64,000 nt of DNA from Diphasiastrum complanatum (lineage: Eukaryota > Streptophyta > Lycopodiopsida > Lycopodiales > Lycopodiaceae): contig CM055107.1 in the NCBI GenBank assembly GCA_029204225.1, positions 7,538,873 to 7,602,872 on the forward strand, written 5' to 3'. A program made the translations under genes and the position numbers. Below the pieces are notes generated by a model. That model saw only the letters and a list, made by a program, of their open reading frames with translations, made no database searches and was not told the origin of the DNA. Positions within the stretch are counted from its first letter, which is position 1. Each line of letters starts with the position of its first letter. Positions 21,241 through 37,825 of this stretch are shown piece by piece.

Positions 21241-22240
21241 TTTCGCCCTTTGAAATCAGTTGAGTTAGCGAAAAATTGTTACTACATCCACAAATGCATT
21301 GGCTTGAATCACAACTGTTGCGTTGTCAATGTTCAGAGCCTCGAGCTCCATCTTAATTAGAACCAACCGAGGATGTACATATTCCTAGGCTAGAAATATG
21401 CTATTTTTACATACTATACATTGCATGTACATAACAATGCTAGTGCAAATTAAATATCTGGTAAAAATACAATATGAATTGTTTTCATGTCAAGCTACTA
21501 TATAAAAAAATCAACAACATTTACTCTCTTATTGACACTATTGTAGCTCAAGGTAGGAGTCAATATTATTCTCCAAAATAATTATTGGAATGACAATATA
21601 TGATTTTTTAAACTTGATGATCATGTCCTTTACACCAGTCACCATTGAACTTTGAATTGTAACCATGTACGAGTGGACACTTGGAGCTTTGTGCTTCTTG
21701 GCTTGGCCTTACTATGTGATATAAGTCTACATGCTGTACATTATAAAGCTAGATGAAATAGTGTCTGAAAAAAACATACAATATCACTCTTAATTTTTAA
21801 ATAGGAATAAGTTAGAACTAATAATAGCCTTAAGTAGATGATAGCTTGATTTCCCCATGCCTCCCATATAAGATTTAAGGGTTTCATATGCAAATAGCTT
21901 GGCTTGTTTTTGTGGCAATGAAAGGGGCTCCACTTGGAACTTATTTCTCAAGTATCATGGCCTCTCATCATAAACTAATGAAATATCTTGCAAATTGCAA
22001 AACAATTTGTGATCATGGAAGTAAAGATATAAAATACTAAGGAGAGAAACAAATCCCCAATATGATATCATTGGCTTTGAAGTCAAGTTCCATCATTAAA
22101 TGATGGAGGTATCATGGTAAAATCCCCTTCATAATGTCATTGGCATGGAACCCAAGTTATCACCTTAATGGTTAACCTTGGTAGTATTCATCTTTTATAT
22201 ACATGCCAAAGGCATGTAATATTATATCATTTCTTTTACA
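21241..22240. other. No recognisable gene
   Basis: AT-rich with no long frame and no domain motif. Confidence 0.4.
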
Positions 22241-22480
22241 AAGGACTTGGAGGACACATCAAATCAATCAAAATGCTAGTTCTCAAGCATGAATCTCACT
22301 TGTCACTTTTGGACCTTGCTTTCAAAGACAAGTTGTGTCAAGGACAATGGGATGAGTTGGAAAGGACTTGGAGGACACATAAATCAATCAAAATGCTAGT
22401 TCTCAAGCATGAACCTCACTTGTCACTTTTGAACCTTGCTTTCAAAGACAAGTTGTGTCAAGGACAATGGGATGAGTTGG
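22241..22480. repeat. 121-bp tandem duplication
   Basis: The unit beginning AAGGACTTGGAGGACACAT occurs at 22241 and 22362. The copies differ by a 2-bp indel and a few substitutions. The frame is open across both copies but shows no known domain. Confidence 0.92.
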
Positions 22481-22632
22481 AAAAGGGAGAACTTCCTAAC
22501 ATAATGATGTAGGCTCAAACCCCCACCTACTTGCTTGACATGCTTGGGGGTTGGTTTACATGTTAAATTCAGCTTAACATTGCACACTTGTTTATAAAGT
22601 ATGTAGTTGTGTAATGAATGCGTTTACAAAGA

Positions 22633-23148
22633 CCTTTGATGCTTTTATTATAAAGCTTACTTTCAAAGTTAATGAGAGGTGAGACTAGAATAGTGGCTAG
22701 GATTGTATATGGAGAGAAAGAGATGGTGATAGGACTAGCGGATCTAAGCATGATACATTGATCCCAAGGAGGATCTTCAATTAGTAATGTAATACATCTC
22801 TACAAGTGAGTAAGACATTCATGCACACTACCAATGGAAGTACCCAAAACCAAAAGAAAATGCTAAAAAAATGAATATTGCTTTGAGTTACCTTTGATGC
22901 TTTTATTATAAAGCTTACTTTCAAAGTTAATGAGAGGTGAGACTAGAATAGTGGCTAGGATTGTATATGGAGAGAAAGAGATGGTGATAGGACTAGCGGA
23001 TCTAAGCATGATACATTGATCCCAAGGAGGATCTTCAATTAGTAATGTAATACATCTCTACAAGTGAGTAAGACATTCATGCACACTACCAATGGAAGTA
23101 CCCAAAACCAAAAGAAAATGCTAAAAAAATGAATATTGCTTTGAGTTA
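22633..23148. repeat. 258-bp tandem duplication, apparently identical copies
   Basis: CCTTTGATGCTTTTATTATA starts at 22633 and again at 22891; each unit ends GCTTTGAGTTA. No mismatch found by eye. Non-coding. Confidence 0.95.
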
Positions 23149-23861
23149 CACGTGGAAAGTGCTAAGTTGCCAAGGAATGTAGAAGACAAGTTGTTCCTCC
23201 TATTTCTTTCTTGAATGTATGCTAAAAGGAACTAGCTCGGTTTGGAGGTACTTTGAAAATCATTTCAACCTAGAAATAGGTAAAAAAACTCAGGCTTCAT
23301 TTCCTATCTAACTTCATTAATAAAAAAAGTGTAGTTGGTGTGGACACACTAAGGGATAAGGGCATCTTCAGAAGCTTTCAAGGATGGACTTTAGCAATAA
23401 GTATGAGTAATAAAACCAAATGGAGTTTGAAGTTTACTCTAAACCAAGGAAATGGCATCTGAAAAAGATTGGAAACTACTACATACTAGGTATTGTTCAT
23501 TAGGAGGTGGGCTATTGTGTGTAGCAGGCTGAGCCGCAGGAGCGGCAAATAATGCTACAAGCTATAGCCCACCGTCGAATTAACGATACCTTACATAGTA
23601 GGAGAGAGAGAGATGATCAAGATCTAAATCTGTTTACAAGCCTCCACTATGAAACATAATCAACCTTCTTTCAACCAATGATGTAATGCCACATGTTCGC
23701 CATCACTCCTCATGACTGCTAGGAGCTCTTTTTAAAGGCTTCTACATGATGTTTGAAAACCAAATTGCATATTTGACAATGTTATGTAGTCGACTTTGTG
23801 ACTAGAACACATCAAATTATGTTTGCATTGCAATATATTAGATGTAATGATTTAAAGATAA
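23149..23861. other. No recognisable gene
   Basis: No frame or motif of note. Confidence 0.4.
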
Positions 23862-23886
23862 GCACGCACGCACGCACGCGCGCGCG

Positions 23887-23964
<78 letters not shown>
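23862..23964. repeat. Microsatellite (GCAC)n-(CG)n-(CA)n
   Basis: A compound tract: CACG repeats, a short CGCGCGCG run with Z-DNA potential, then more than 35 CA units. Confidence 0.95.
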
Positions 23965-25806
<1,842 letters not shown>

Positions 25807-25855
25807 CTATCTCTTTGTCTCTCTCTCACATGTTTTGGAAGATTTTTGGATCGCG

Positions 25856-27735
<1,880 letters not shown>

Positions 27736-27989
27736 TGGCTTGCAAGACTATGACTCACGAAGTGATGGCTTGCGAGACTATGACTCACAGAATACTCGAC
27801 TGACAGACTCCCTCAAGCTGGGGCACCTACCAAACGTAGGCATTGAAGGAGAAGACATGAGAATCAACATCAAAAATATGATTGCTTGTGTTATTTTAAC
27901 GATTAGCTGGTAGGCGCAAAAACAATTAGCTGATAGGCACAGCTTCAATAAATTGATAGATAGTCATAGTAGACGAAATCAAGAAGTCA

Positions 27990-30900
27990 AATCATGATGC
28001 TAGAAGATCAGCTGACGAATCTACAGTGGGATGGAAAAGATCTCACCTCTTTTGTGAGAAAGATGAATGATTTGTTTCTATCACTACACAACTCTAGAGC
28101 AGAGAATGCAGTATCAACTGAGAAGCAGCTCACGTACCTGTTGAGAGCCTTACCCAGATCTTTCCAGACGACATGAACCCTGCTCATGAAAGATCCTACC
28201 ATGAACCTCGAAAAGGTGATTGTCGAGATTCGAGAGGAAGTCGAGGCCAGAGAACACCTTGATCACAAGGATGGTTTTGACTAGGCCCTCTACGGCAACA
28301 AAGAAAAATCCAAGAAACAATTCAAGACTAAGAGGGAGTCAAATCAGAGGCAAGATCATGACTAGAAAACTGAGGGAACCAGCAAGAGCAACTGGAAGAC
28401 CAAAGGGAGGTCGAAACGACAAGATACAAACAAGAAGACCTGCGTGAGATGCAGAAGAGACGGGCATACAATAGATACCTGCTGGCTCAATCCCAAGGTT
28501 GAGTGTATCCATTGCCATAAGAAGGGTCATGCAGCCATGGATTGCTACCAAAATTCAAGAAACAGATCAGCACAAAATAGACAAGAGAACAACAATAGTT
28601 TTTCCTAAGTCGAGGTGCCCGAGAGCTTGAAGATGGGCGAAGAAAGAACGAATAGAAATTGTTCGACCGCCTACATCTGTGAAGATGTGTGTGTAGCATC
28701 AACATCTGACACACATGAGGTGATTCTAGATTCAGGAGCCACCTCACACTTCATGACATCAAGACGAATAATGTCTGATTTCAGAAGTGCGGATCCCTCA
28801 AGATTTATAGTTCTTGGAGATGGATCTAGACATGAAGTGCACTCTATAAATTCACAAAACACATGAATTGGACAAAGAGATGTACAAGCAGCAAGGTGAA
28901 GCATATCAGAACGGATCGAGGTGGCGAATAGATCTCGAATTGCTTCACTGACTTCTGCAATGATCATGGTATCATTCACAAAAGAATTGCAGCCTACACA
29001 CCGCAGGACAATGGTGTCGCTGAACGAAAGAATAGGACCCTTATGGAAGCAGCCAGATGCATGATGGCCTATTCGAAAGCTCCAAGGGCACTGTAGGCTG
29101 AAGCAGTAACTACAGCTACATACATCCAGAACAGGACAGACAAATCTGGTGTTCCTCACACGACACCACATGAGCTATGGTGGGGTAGAAAACCCAACCT
29201 GTCTCACGTCAGAATCTTTGGTTGTGGAACATATGCACATATTCTTGATAAGCTTCAAAAGAAGCTTGATGAGAAAGCCGAGCATGGATTTCTGGTAGGT
29301 TATGACAACACTTTGTCATACTACAGAGTCTACATGCCAGACACGAACACTATGAAAATAGTGAGGAATGTCTAATTCGATGAGAGCAGGACATAGCCAA
29401 CAAAGATCCTGTCAGCTACGAAGTCTGGAGAGACAGTATTATGGCCTGCCGCCAATGACAGAGGGAGTAAAGGACAAACATGAAAACAAAAATTTTTGAG
29501 TCGTCTCCCATTCGAATGACGAATCAGATGAAGAAAGATTCGAGAGGCAACCTGCCACCGTAGTTCCTATAAACCAAGATGGTTTCGGACCGAGCAGAGC
29601 AGACAAGGGCAAAGGCATAGTTGTTCCAGGAGGATCTTCCAGAAGGTCGACAAGACCACAAAGAGCTTCCACATCAGAAGAATTCTGCGGGTTCAGTGGC
29701 GAACCACAGACATTCAAGGAGGCGATTGAAAGTCTAGAAAAGGACAGATGGATCCAAGCCATGAACGAAGAGATGGAGTCCATGAAGAAGAACCAGATAT
29801 GGACGTTGGAGCCATTACCACATAAGCGCAAGACTGTCAAATGCAAATGGGTCTTCAAGCTCAAATACGAACCAGATGAGAATGTGACAAAATACAATGC
29901 AAGATTGGTAGTGAAGGGTTTCTCTCAGAGATACGGTATTGACTATTCTGAAAACTTCTCTCCTGTCGTCAAACATTCGTCCCTACATCTATTATTTGCA
30001 TATACAAGAGCTTATGACCTCAGGATCCACATTGTGGACAAGAAGACAGCCTTCTTGCATGGCGAATTAGACGAAGAGGTCTACATGGATCAGCCCCCAG
30101 GATTCGTCTCGAATTCACTTCCTGACTATATATGCAGAATGCATAGAAGCATCTATGGTTTGAAACAGTCAGCCCAACAATGGTACAAGAAGAAATATCA
30201 AGCCCTGAAATCATTAGGATTCAAGCCTCTTTTGGCTGATTCCAATGTGTATGTCAAGATTACAGATGGACAGATCATCATAGTGGTTGTATATGCGGAC
30301 GACACTCTGATACTTTGCAGGAGTGAGCAGCTAATTGCTGAGGTGAAGACAGACATCTCGAAACATTTCGAGATAGTGGATCTGGGAGAAGCCAGGTGTT
30401 ACCTAGGCTTACAAATTGAGAGGGACTATGAGGGAGATAAGTTATACCTTCACCAGTCCAGATACACCAAAAAGATCCCAGAGGTCTTTGGGATGCTGAA
30501 CTACAAAGGAGCGAACACTCCAATGCTCACATGGACGGTACTGATGAATGATGACTATCCAAAGACTGAGGAAGAAAGAGAACAGATGCAACTCACACCT
30601 TACAGGAAACTGATAGGATCACTGATGTACCTTGCAGACAACACATGTCTTGATATTGCTTATGCAGTATTCAGGATGAGTCAATTCTGCACGAATCCAG
30701 GCTCGACAAAATTATGGCTTGTGGATTGGAAGATTGCAAAATGAATTTTGCAATATCTTCAATCAACGAGGGATTATGGCTTGTGTTATTGTCGTGGTGC
30801 AGGCTTCAGGATACTTTCCTACAGCGATGCTAGTTGGGCATCTCTCAAGGACGATTGTAAAAGCGTCTCAGGAGGATGCACCATTGCATCAGGAGCAGTA

Positions 30901-31131
30901 GTTCTCTGGGTCAGCAAGAAGCAGACCGTTGTGGCCTAGTCATCCTGTGAAGTAGAGTACGTTGCAGCAGCGAAGATGGCCAACGAAATAATTTGGCTAA
31001 GGCAGTTTCTGGATGAATTGGGTGAAACAAAGAATGAGCCTCTGGTCTTGCAGATGGACAACACCTCTGCAATACACCTGACGAAAGATCTCGTGTTCCA
31101 TTCTAGAATGAAGCACATTGCGATCAAGTAG
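27990..31131 (+). mobile_element. Element C: copia fragment (gag to RNase H) without LTRs
   Basis: Gag begins mid-domain (MLEDQLTNLQWDG). Two nucleocapsid knuckles follow (CVRCRRDGHTIDTC and CIHCHKKGHAAMDC), then protease (LDSGATSHFMTS). At about 28835 the rest of protease, the pre-integrase region and the first integrase Asp are missing; the second half of integrase follows (TPQDNGVAERKNRT). RT is in 29761-30744 and RNase H in 30748-31127. Stops occur in gag, integrase and RNase H. No LTR, PBS or PPT is visible at either end. A second copy of the family is at 60181-62455. Confidence 0.85.
29761..30744 (+). pseudogene. Element C reverse transcriptase, long open stretch
   Basis: 327 codons. 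Motifs: WTLEPLPHKRKT, RLVVKGFSQRYGIDY, KKTAFLHGELDEEVYM, IYGLKQSAQQWYKKK, YADD at 178-181 and YRKLIGSLMYL. The catalytic aspartates are present, so this domain is better preserved than the rest of element C. It ends at a stop before RNase H, which continues out of frame from 30748 (YSDASWASLKDD, QSSCEVEYVAA with a stop just before SSCEVEY, MDNTSAIHL). Confidence 0.85.
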
Positions 31132-33579
31132 TCAAATGTTGTATTAATTTTTTGAACGTAGATCAGTAGTGACTGATTGCACTCTAGAGGACTATAGGAG
31201 TGATTCAGTTGGCAGTGTCCAATGATCGCATCTGAACTGCATCCGAGTCCCAGAAGAGGAACACAATTGTTTCACAATCATGACTGTTTCACGAATTCTC
31301 CTCTCATCATTAGTATCAGATGAGCATATCACGACCGAATTCCCTCATCAAATACAAATAATCTGTGGAGGAAGAGACGTTTAGCTGCTGGATCAATCTT
31401 CAATTAAACTCCTTGATTGCATCCGGTAGGCAACTCAACTCATCACAACATGTTAAGCAAACAAGTGGGAGATGGAGGTTGAGAAGCGTATTCTCAATCG
31501 ATCAGGATGGAATAATTCAGCACAAAATGTAGTAAAGAAAGATTCAGCACAAAATGTAGTAAAGAAAGATTCAGATGTGAGATGTGGAGGGCGGACAACA
31601 AAATTGTGGATGTCTTAGCTGGAGTGAGCTTCTTGCGTACACTAATTTTTGCATGTAGACTAATTTTTGCATGTAGACTGAAGGAAAGAAATAGGAGAGA
31701 GAGAGGGAGAGGGAGATGGAGGGAGAATGAAAACTTGAGAGAGGAGGAGGGTGGTGGGGGCCGTTGCCAGCATGTGAAATACACACAGAATGGGCCAATA
31801 GTGGCCACGTTGGAATAACAGCAAGTACCTAGGCTCAATTCTCCCAAAAATTCTATGAAGTAGGCCAATCCAATCTCCTTTTATTTTATAATGTAGAATC
31901 TCTTCTTTGATCTTCTACAAGAAAATTAGTTGCTCCTAGAGTGAAACACATATTCTATATCAAGAATCTTCTATATTCTATGCACACAACTCTCATAGAT
32001 GAATCATGATGACTCACAAATCATGTGTATTATAAGCAATATAGGTCAAAATAAACAGTCCCTAGTGAATTTTCTTCACACTGCTTATTTAGCCAATTAA
32101 CTTCTAAACAGGAGTAATCCAATTACTCAAGTCAATTGCAAATGATTCAGAAATCTTAAATGTCTAAGTGCAGATCTCAATTATACTAGTATAACACCAT
32201 TTTTAGATCCTCTTCTAAACCATCATTAAGTTAATGAATTATCCTTTCCACATAAAGAACCATTAACCCACAAGTAATTGTTCCGCACATTACTTGTTCA
32301 TATGTCTATGCACTCTGACTAGTTTAAGTATACGATATAAACTCAATACATATGAAATACATAGCAGATCCACAATATTAGGATGTACATACCAACATAT
32401 CCAACTATGTTCCTATATATAAACATAGGCAATAATCTAGCAAATATCCATAATCCGCATATGTTACTCACATAACTCACTAAGAATCTTGCAACTCAGC
32501 TACAAAAGAACTCTTTTTCTCACAAGTAAATAGCATATTTGGGAATACTCTGAAGTGAATAATTCCACATCACAAGTTTTCCAACCATCTAACTCTAACT
32601 TACAAAATTCCTTCACCCAATCAGCCTTCCACAGATTTTAGTATTCAAACCAAGATTAGGCCAACTTATATAGACATCTATCCCGAATGATAGAAATATT
32701 ACAACTCAATAATAAACTATCAAATAGAAATAATCATTTGGGTCTAGGAAGTCTAAATTCCACTGAATCAATTGAAAATATCAACAGATTCTGAGCCATA
32801 TTCACAAATGTTATATGGAAGTATAATTTTATATAACCATAACACCTCTTCAGAATCTAGTTCCACACCTGGAAGGAGTTATACGAATCTCATTTCAATT
32901 GTCTTGTATTTAAGAAATTTCTAAAAAGTAGAGGTCTTAAAAGAAGAGGACTAGATTTAAAATGCTCAAGATTTTGTAAATAATGAGATACCATTTGGGA
33001 TCTTGATCTATATCTCATATTTTCCCAAAATACCCTTAAAAAAACCAATGGATTTCACTGTTAGTATTACCGTTACAATAATTACTAACCATCGGTCTAC
33101 AGATCATTCTTACCCAAGAAATCTCCTTTGGAATCACTGATGTCCCATGTTGGAGAAAGAGGGTGTGTGAGAGAGAAAACAAAAACAACTCGAAAAGAAA
33201 CGAACATGAAGAGAAGCGAACTCAAAACTCAAAAAGAAACAAACTCGAACGAAAAGTGTTCGTGTGCAGCGGAATGAGCTATCTCACTCTTTCCCTAAGC
33301 ATGACTACGCCTATCAGACATGAACAGAACATTAGTGATAGAAATCACGTTCGATCTAATTACATAGCCAAACATTAAGCAACAAAACATCAGAAAGATA
33401 ATTTGTCGCAAACAACTAAACAAATTATCAATCGCAAATTATTCGCGAAGAGCTAGACTGATAATCAGTGTGAAAGACAAGACTAAATATTAGTCACAAA
33501 CAGCTAGACTAATAATAATTTGCTAAGAACAGACTACCAGATTAAGCAATAAGAGAGTCAGACAGAATGTAGAAAAACA
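31132..33579. other. No recognisable gene
   Basis: AT-rich. A short direct repeat GATTCAGCACAAAATGTAGTAAAGAAA occurs twice near 31520-31570. The 33150-33480 part carries CGAA/TTCG-rich words like the LTRs of the A and C families (for example ATTCGCGAAGAG near 33443), so it may be LTR debris. Confidence 0.4.
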
Positions 33580-35577
33580 TATTTTGACTTCCTTTATAAT
33601 AATGTATAGAAAAGTCAAAGATTTGCATCAGCTCGGCCTATCTAGCTTGCCTCCCCCTTAAATCTGTTGCATCACAAAAATATCAAAGAGTCTGATGATC
33701 CGTCAAAATTTCAAATATGGCTCCATACAAATAATGTCTCCAAATTTTCAAGGAATGAACAATTGCAAACAGTTCCTTCTCATAGATACAATACCTAGAC
33801 TGAGCAACATTGAGTTTCTTGCCTTCAAAAGCAACAGGATATCTATCATGCGTCAAAACAGCTCCAATAGCATAATCACTGGCATCGGTCCTAAACACAA
33901 AAGCCTTATTAGGATCGCCAATGATTATTATTGGTGTCGAAGTGATACTTTCCTTAAGCAATTCGAGACAATTATTCATATCCTCCGTCCATGCCTCTAG
34001 TGGACTCTTAGCCCTCCGGCTTAGCTCCTTTCAAGGCCTGGGTAAGGGGAAATGCCAATTGAGCAAATTGGGGAATGTGCCAATGGAAAAATCCTTTAAA
34101 CCCCAAGAAAGACTTGATTTCTTGAACTGTGGTGGGAATAGGCCATTCAATAACCCTCTAGATACATTCGGCCTCGATCTCCACTCCTCGTTCAGAAATC
34201 TTACGCTCCAAGTAGGACAATTCCATCGCAAAAAAACAGAAGTTAAACATAGACTCTTTGGCCAAGAGCTTTTCCCTTCTTAGGATGTCCCAGACAATCG
34301 TAAGATGCTCTTTATGTTCCGCCAAAGTCTTACTGAACACTAAGATATCATCTAAGAATACCACTACAAATCTTCCCAAATATGGCCTGAACAAATCGTT
34401 CATCATCTATTGGAAAGTTGCCGATGCATTGGTCAAACCAAAAGGCAACACCAAAAATTTGTAGTGACCAAAGCGAATTCAAAACTTGGTTTTTGGTATA
34501 TATTCTGTCTTAATACGTATCTGATGGAATCCGGACCTTAGATCTATTTTGGTAAAGTACCCAGCACCACCAAGATAATCTATCAGGTCATCCATCCGTG
34601 GCAGTGGATATCTATTCTTAACGGTTTCCTTGCTCAATTTCTTTACTTTTAATGCAATTAAGGTCATTAGGTCCAAAGATTAAAAAACTAAGAAAAACAT
34701 ACATCCATCTCATTACTTCGAGATAGATTACCTGAGGTAGAAGCTGGTTTTTTTACGCAATCTCGTGCAAGGTGACCCTCGCCATTGCACTTGAAGCATA
34801 GGTTCTTCTTACGAGCTTCAGCTTTATCAATGCCACCCTGATAGTTTTTAAAGTTTTTCTTGGCTTTCTTAGGATTATTGGAATTGGGATGTGTTTCACT
34901 AACAGTTTCCCTATCCTTCCTCTTAGATTGAAAAACTTTTTTCTGCCCATTAGGCTGTTGACCCCTAGGTGGCTTAGGTGTGTCATCAAAAAACTTTGCA
35001 GTCCTAATAGCATCTTTGGATGGTTCCTACGAACATCCACTTGATAATATTCTGGTAACCCATCAATAAACATCAACATTTGTATCTTAGGTGGAATATC
35101 ACTATAAAGTGAATTCAGGTACTCATGAAAATCTTGAATGATTTTTTCCAAACCTTTATTCATTGCTATATGACTCAACTTTTAAAAGTGTTCATAGTCA
35201 TCTAACTATGGTAGGAAGTATTTCCTAAATACTATGCAAAAACACTGGTTTTGATCAAAAACACAAGCTAGAATCAATCTTTTTCCAAAAACTTGTTTTG
35301 TGGATGTACAAGAAGACTTCCTCTAACCATTCCACAAATCCTTTTTCAAAAAGTTTCTAAACCAACCGCCCACATTCATCTTCTCTAATTATAATAAAAA
35401 ATTGGCCCCTAAACAATTCTATAAGCATCACTACCTCTTCCAAAGAGAACTAGATTCATTGGGTACTTCAACTACAAGCTTCCTACCACTAGAAAAGCCA
35501 ATAATCTTCCCCAAAAATTTTAGTTGGTGATCTTAATAGAACATGAAGAAGGTTAGAAAGGTTACCATCCTTTGTCT
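33580..35577 (-). pseudogene. Ty3/gypsy remnant: gag, partial RT, RNase H
   Basis: On the minus strand: gag at 35178-34753 (FHEYLNSLYSDIPPKIQML) ending in a knuckle relic before 34740. RT follows at once from motif 2 (NRYPLPRMDDLIDYLGGA, FTKIDLRSGFHQIRI) at 34676-34479. FVVVFLDDILVFSKT is at 34406-34158, and RNase H is at 33979-33600 (VFRTDASDYAIGAVLTHD, YEKELFAIVHSLK). Protease and the RT N-terminus are deleted and no integrase follows. Frames shift at each block. Confidence 0.85.
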
Positions 35578-35590
35578 AGCTCTGATACCA
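35578..35590 (-). other. Primer-binding site of the 33.6-35.6 kb gypsy remnant
   Basis: On minus, TGGTATCAGAGCT, an initiator-Met tRNA PBS, just upstream of gag. Confidence 0.75.
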
Positions 35591-36140
35591 CTTTAACAAG
35601 TAGAAGGGAGGAAGTCCTCCAGATCCAAGGTAGAGCCTCCAAATGTCCTCCAAGCAACTTGCAAGCTCCAAGATGCTTCTCCAACTCCAAGCTAGGATGC
35701 CTCCACCTGCAAGTAAGGATCTGCAAGCCTCCAAGGATCTCTCCTCCACCTGTGTCCCTACTCTTATACACAAAGGTATATAATAAGCTGGCCTCAAGTA
35801 TTCACCACCCAACCATAGCTAGATCCAAGCTCCAAGCAAGACCTATCTAGCACCCCCTCGCTAACCGTAAACAAATCACAAGCATACCACAACACTCCAT
35901 AGCATACTCAAGATCCAAACCCTACTTATGTCCCATACCATAAGCAAGATCCAAACCCTCAGCATACTACACACAAGAAATTACTCTACACAATAGTAGC
36001 CACACTAGAGCATAAGCAAAGCAAGCTAAAGAGATCTCTCTCCCTCCCAATGGGCGCCCTACTCCCCTTATATAGATGGCAATTGGTACCCTCCAGTACA
36101 CTATGGAGTTCCATGCATATCCAATTAGAAAGAAAGAGGC
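35591..36140 (-). repeat. LTR-like stretch upstream of the gypsy PBS
   Basis: It directly adjoins the PBS and has a minus-strand TATA box (CTATATAAGGGG) near 36070. It is therefore probably the R-U5 end of the gypsy 5' LTR. Its 5' limit is unclear, and U3 may extend into the 307-codon frame at 36141-37064. No second copy was found in the window. Confidence 0.5.
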
Positions 36141-37064
36141 CTAGAGGAGTTCAAGAGCCTTCATAGGCTTATGAAAATGATTCCACCATGCTTCCAACTC
36201 TGAACTCTCTGGAAAAATACAGCAAATAAACAATAAATGTGAGTGATCAACTTTTGCTTGCATGTCTCCTCCTTCTTTGTCCTTTGTTGCCATGTATCCA
36301 CCATGATACTCCATGAATGAGCCTCCATCTTCATCTTGCCACAAGAAACCATCAAACCTTGGAAATCCATGAGTAGGTGAGTACATTAATGATGCAAATC
36401 CAGCACCACATGACTCCATAAACCAGGTAGTTTGCACTAGTCCATCTTCAAGATCTACTTGACACAAGAAAATGACCATGAATTCACCAAAAACTGACAA
36501 TCTCCAAGTATTGGCACCAAGTAGCTCAACACTTGAGAACTTAGACATGGATGAGTGACATAATGAACCTCCAATAGCTTCATTTCCATCAGCAAAATCA
36601 GCCAAGAATGCCAGTACAAATCCAACATCAAAACAATGCTCACCAATGTAGCTAGTTTTACCATATCTTGACAATTTGCACACATCCACATGAAATTGCT
36701 CAAACATGAGATAGAAAAAGTAAAGTAAACTTGAACAACACTTCCTTGTTGCTCCTTTGACCTTACTTGAGTCTTCAATATGCTGTAAAAATAGATCCAT
36801 AACACCTTTGCCAATTACCTCTCCTTTGATGCTCTTGACTAGCTCCAAATTGCCAACTTCCCTTTTGACTAGTTGAAGCGCTTTGAGATCAATTTCTTGA
36901 TCTTCAACTTGACCATCAAAGTAATTGAACAAACTTTGTTTTCCAGATCCATTACTTGATTTTAAAGCAAGATAACATCCATCCACTTGCATATCTCCAT
37001 GTACACAAGAAGATCTTCCAAAAGATGTTCCACTCTTCATAAGAGATTGATACTCAAGATCCAT
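36141..37064 (-). other. 307-codon open frame of unknown origin joined to copia D
   Basis: The first 17 residues (MDLEYQSLMKSGT and a little more) are the start of the copia RT domain of element D. After that nothing matches RT: there is no Y-x-D-D, no K-A-R-L-V and no RNase H. The remaining about 290 residues are open with no stop, contain many Gly, Phe and acidic residues (DGFLWQDEDGGSFMEYHGGY) and end WWNHFHKPMKALELL. No domain is recognised. It could be host sequence captured by the element, or U3 of a long gypsy LTR that happens to be open. Overlapping open frames of 119 and 69 codons on the same strand favour chance openness to some degree. Confidence 0.4.
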
Positions 37065-37072
37065 TGGTTGGA

Positions 37073-37825
37073 TTACTCCTCTTCTTTCCTTGCTTGATCT
37101 ACACTTGTAGGCTCATCCAAAGAGGTTAGGAAAGCAACATAATTTCCAGAAACTACTTGCTTACCCTTTTGATCATATGTGAGCCTTGAAGGTATTTGTC
37201 TTTCTCTTGATGTTCTCCTTGGCTTTTGACTTGATGAAGGTCCATCATCACCACCATCCAAAGTAGGATCCTTCTCATCAACATCAAGAATGTTAGAACC
37301 ATCTACTTTATCATCAATCATGCTTGAAGACACCTTTGGAATGTTTCCCTCATAAAAAATGACATCTCTACCAACAATCACTTTGTTAGTAGAAGGAATG
37401 TAAACCTTGTAGGCTTTACTCACCTCACTATATCCAACAAAAATACCTCTTCTTGAAGATGGATCCTCCTTGGTCCTATCATCAAGAGTAATGTTGACAT
37501 AGCATGTGCATCCAAAGGTTCTTAGAAAGTTGACACTTGGCCTCCTCTTGAATAGCATCTCAAAAGGTGTCCTTCCATCCAAAATAGCACTCAGCCACCT
37601 ATTGCACAAGAAATTGGCACACAACAAAGCTTGATCCCAAAATGGTTTGTCAAGATTAGCACTTAACCTCATAGCTTTAGCACTTTCACATAAAGTTCTA
37701 TTCTTCCTTTCAGCCACTCCATTTTGTTGTGGGGTCCTTGATGTTGTACACTCCCTCTTGATCCCATGCTCACAAAAGGCCTTGAACTTGTTAGATATGT
37801 ACTCACCACCATTGTCGCCTCTCAA
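37073..37825 (-). pseudogene. Element D integrase, C-terminal half
   Basis: 250 codons. It begins at the second catalytic Asp (RGDNGGEYISNKF) and carries the catalytic Glu (PQQNGVAERKNRT). It continues through FWDQALLCANFLCNRW, RTFGCTCYVN and GRDVIFYEG to the linker RRTSRERQIPSRLTYDQ. One base of frameshift separates it from the upstream frame, within ENQFSQ. It ends at a stop (ARKEEE) where RT should begin; the RT start continues in another frame. Confidence 0.85.

Noticed and set aside
23862-23964. Telomeric or centromeric satellite
   Set aside because: Units are CA/CG dinucleotides, not TTTAGGG or a 150-180 bp satellite.
36455-36814. 119-codon frame overlapping the 307-codon frame
   Set aside because: Same strand, different phase, Cys- and Leu-rich with no motif; treated as a shadow, though it weakens the coding case of the longer frame.
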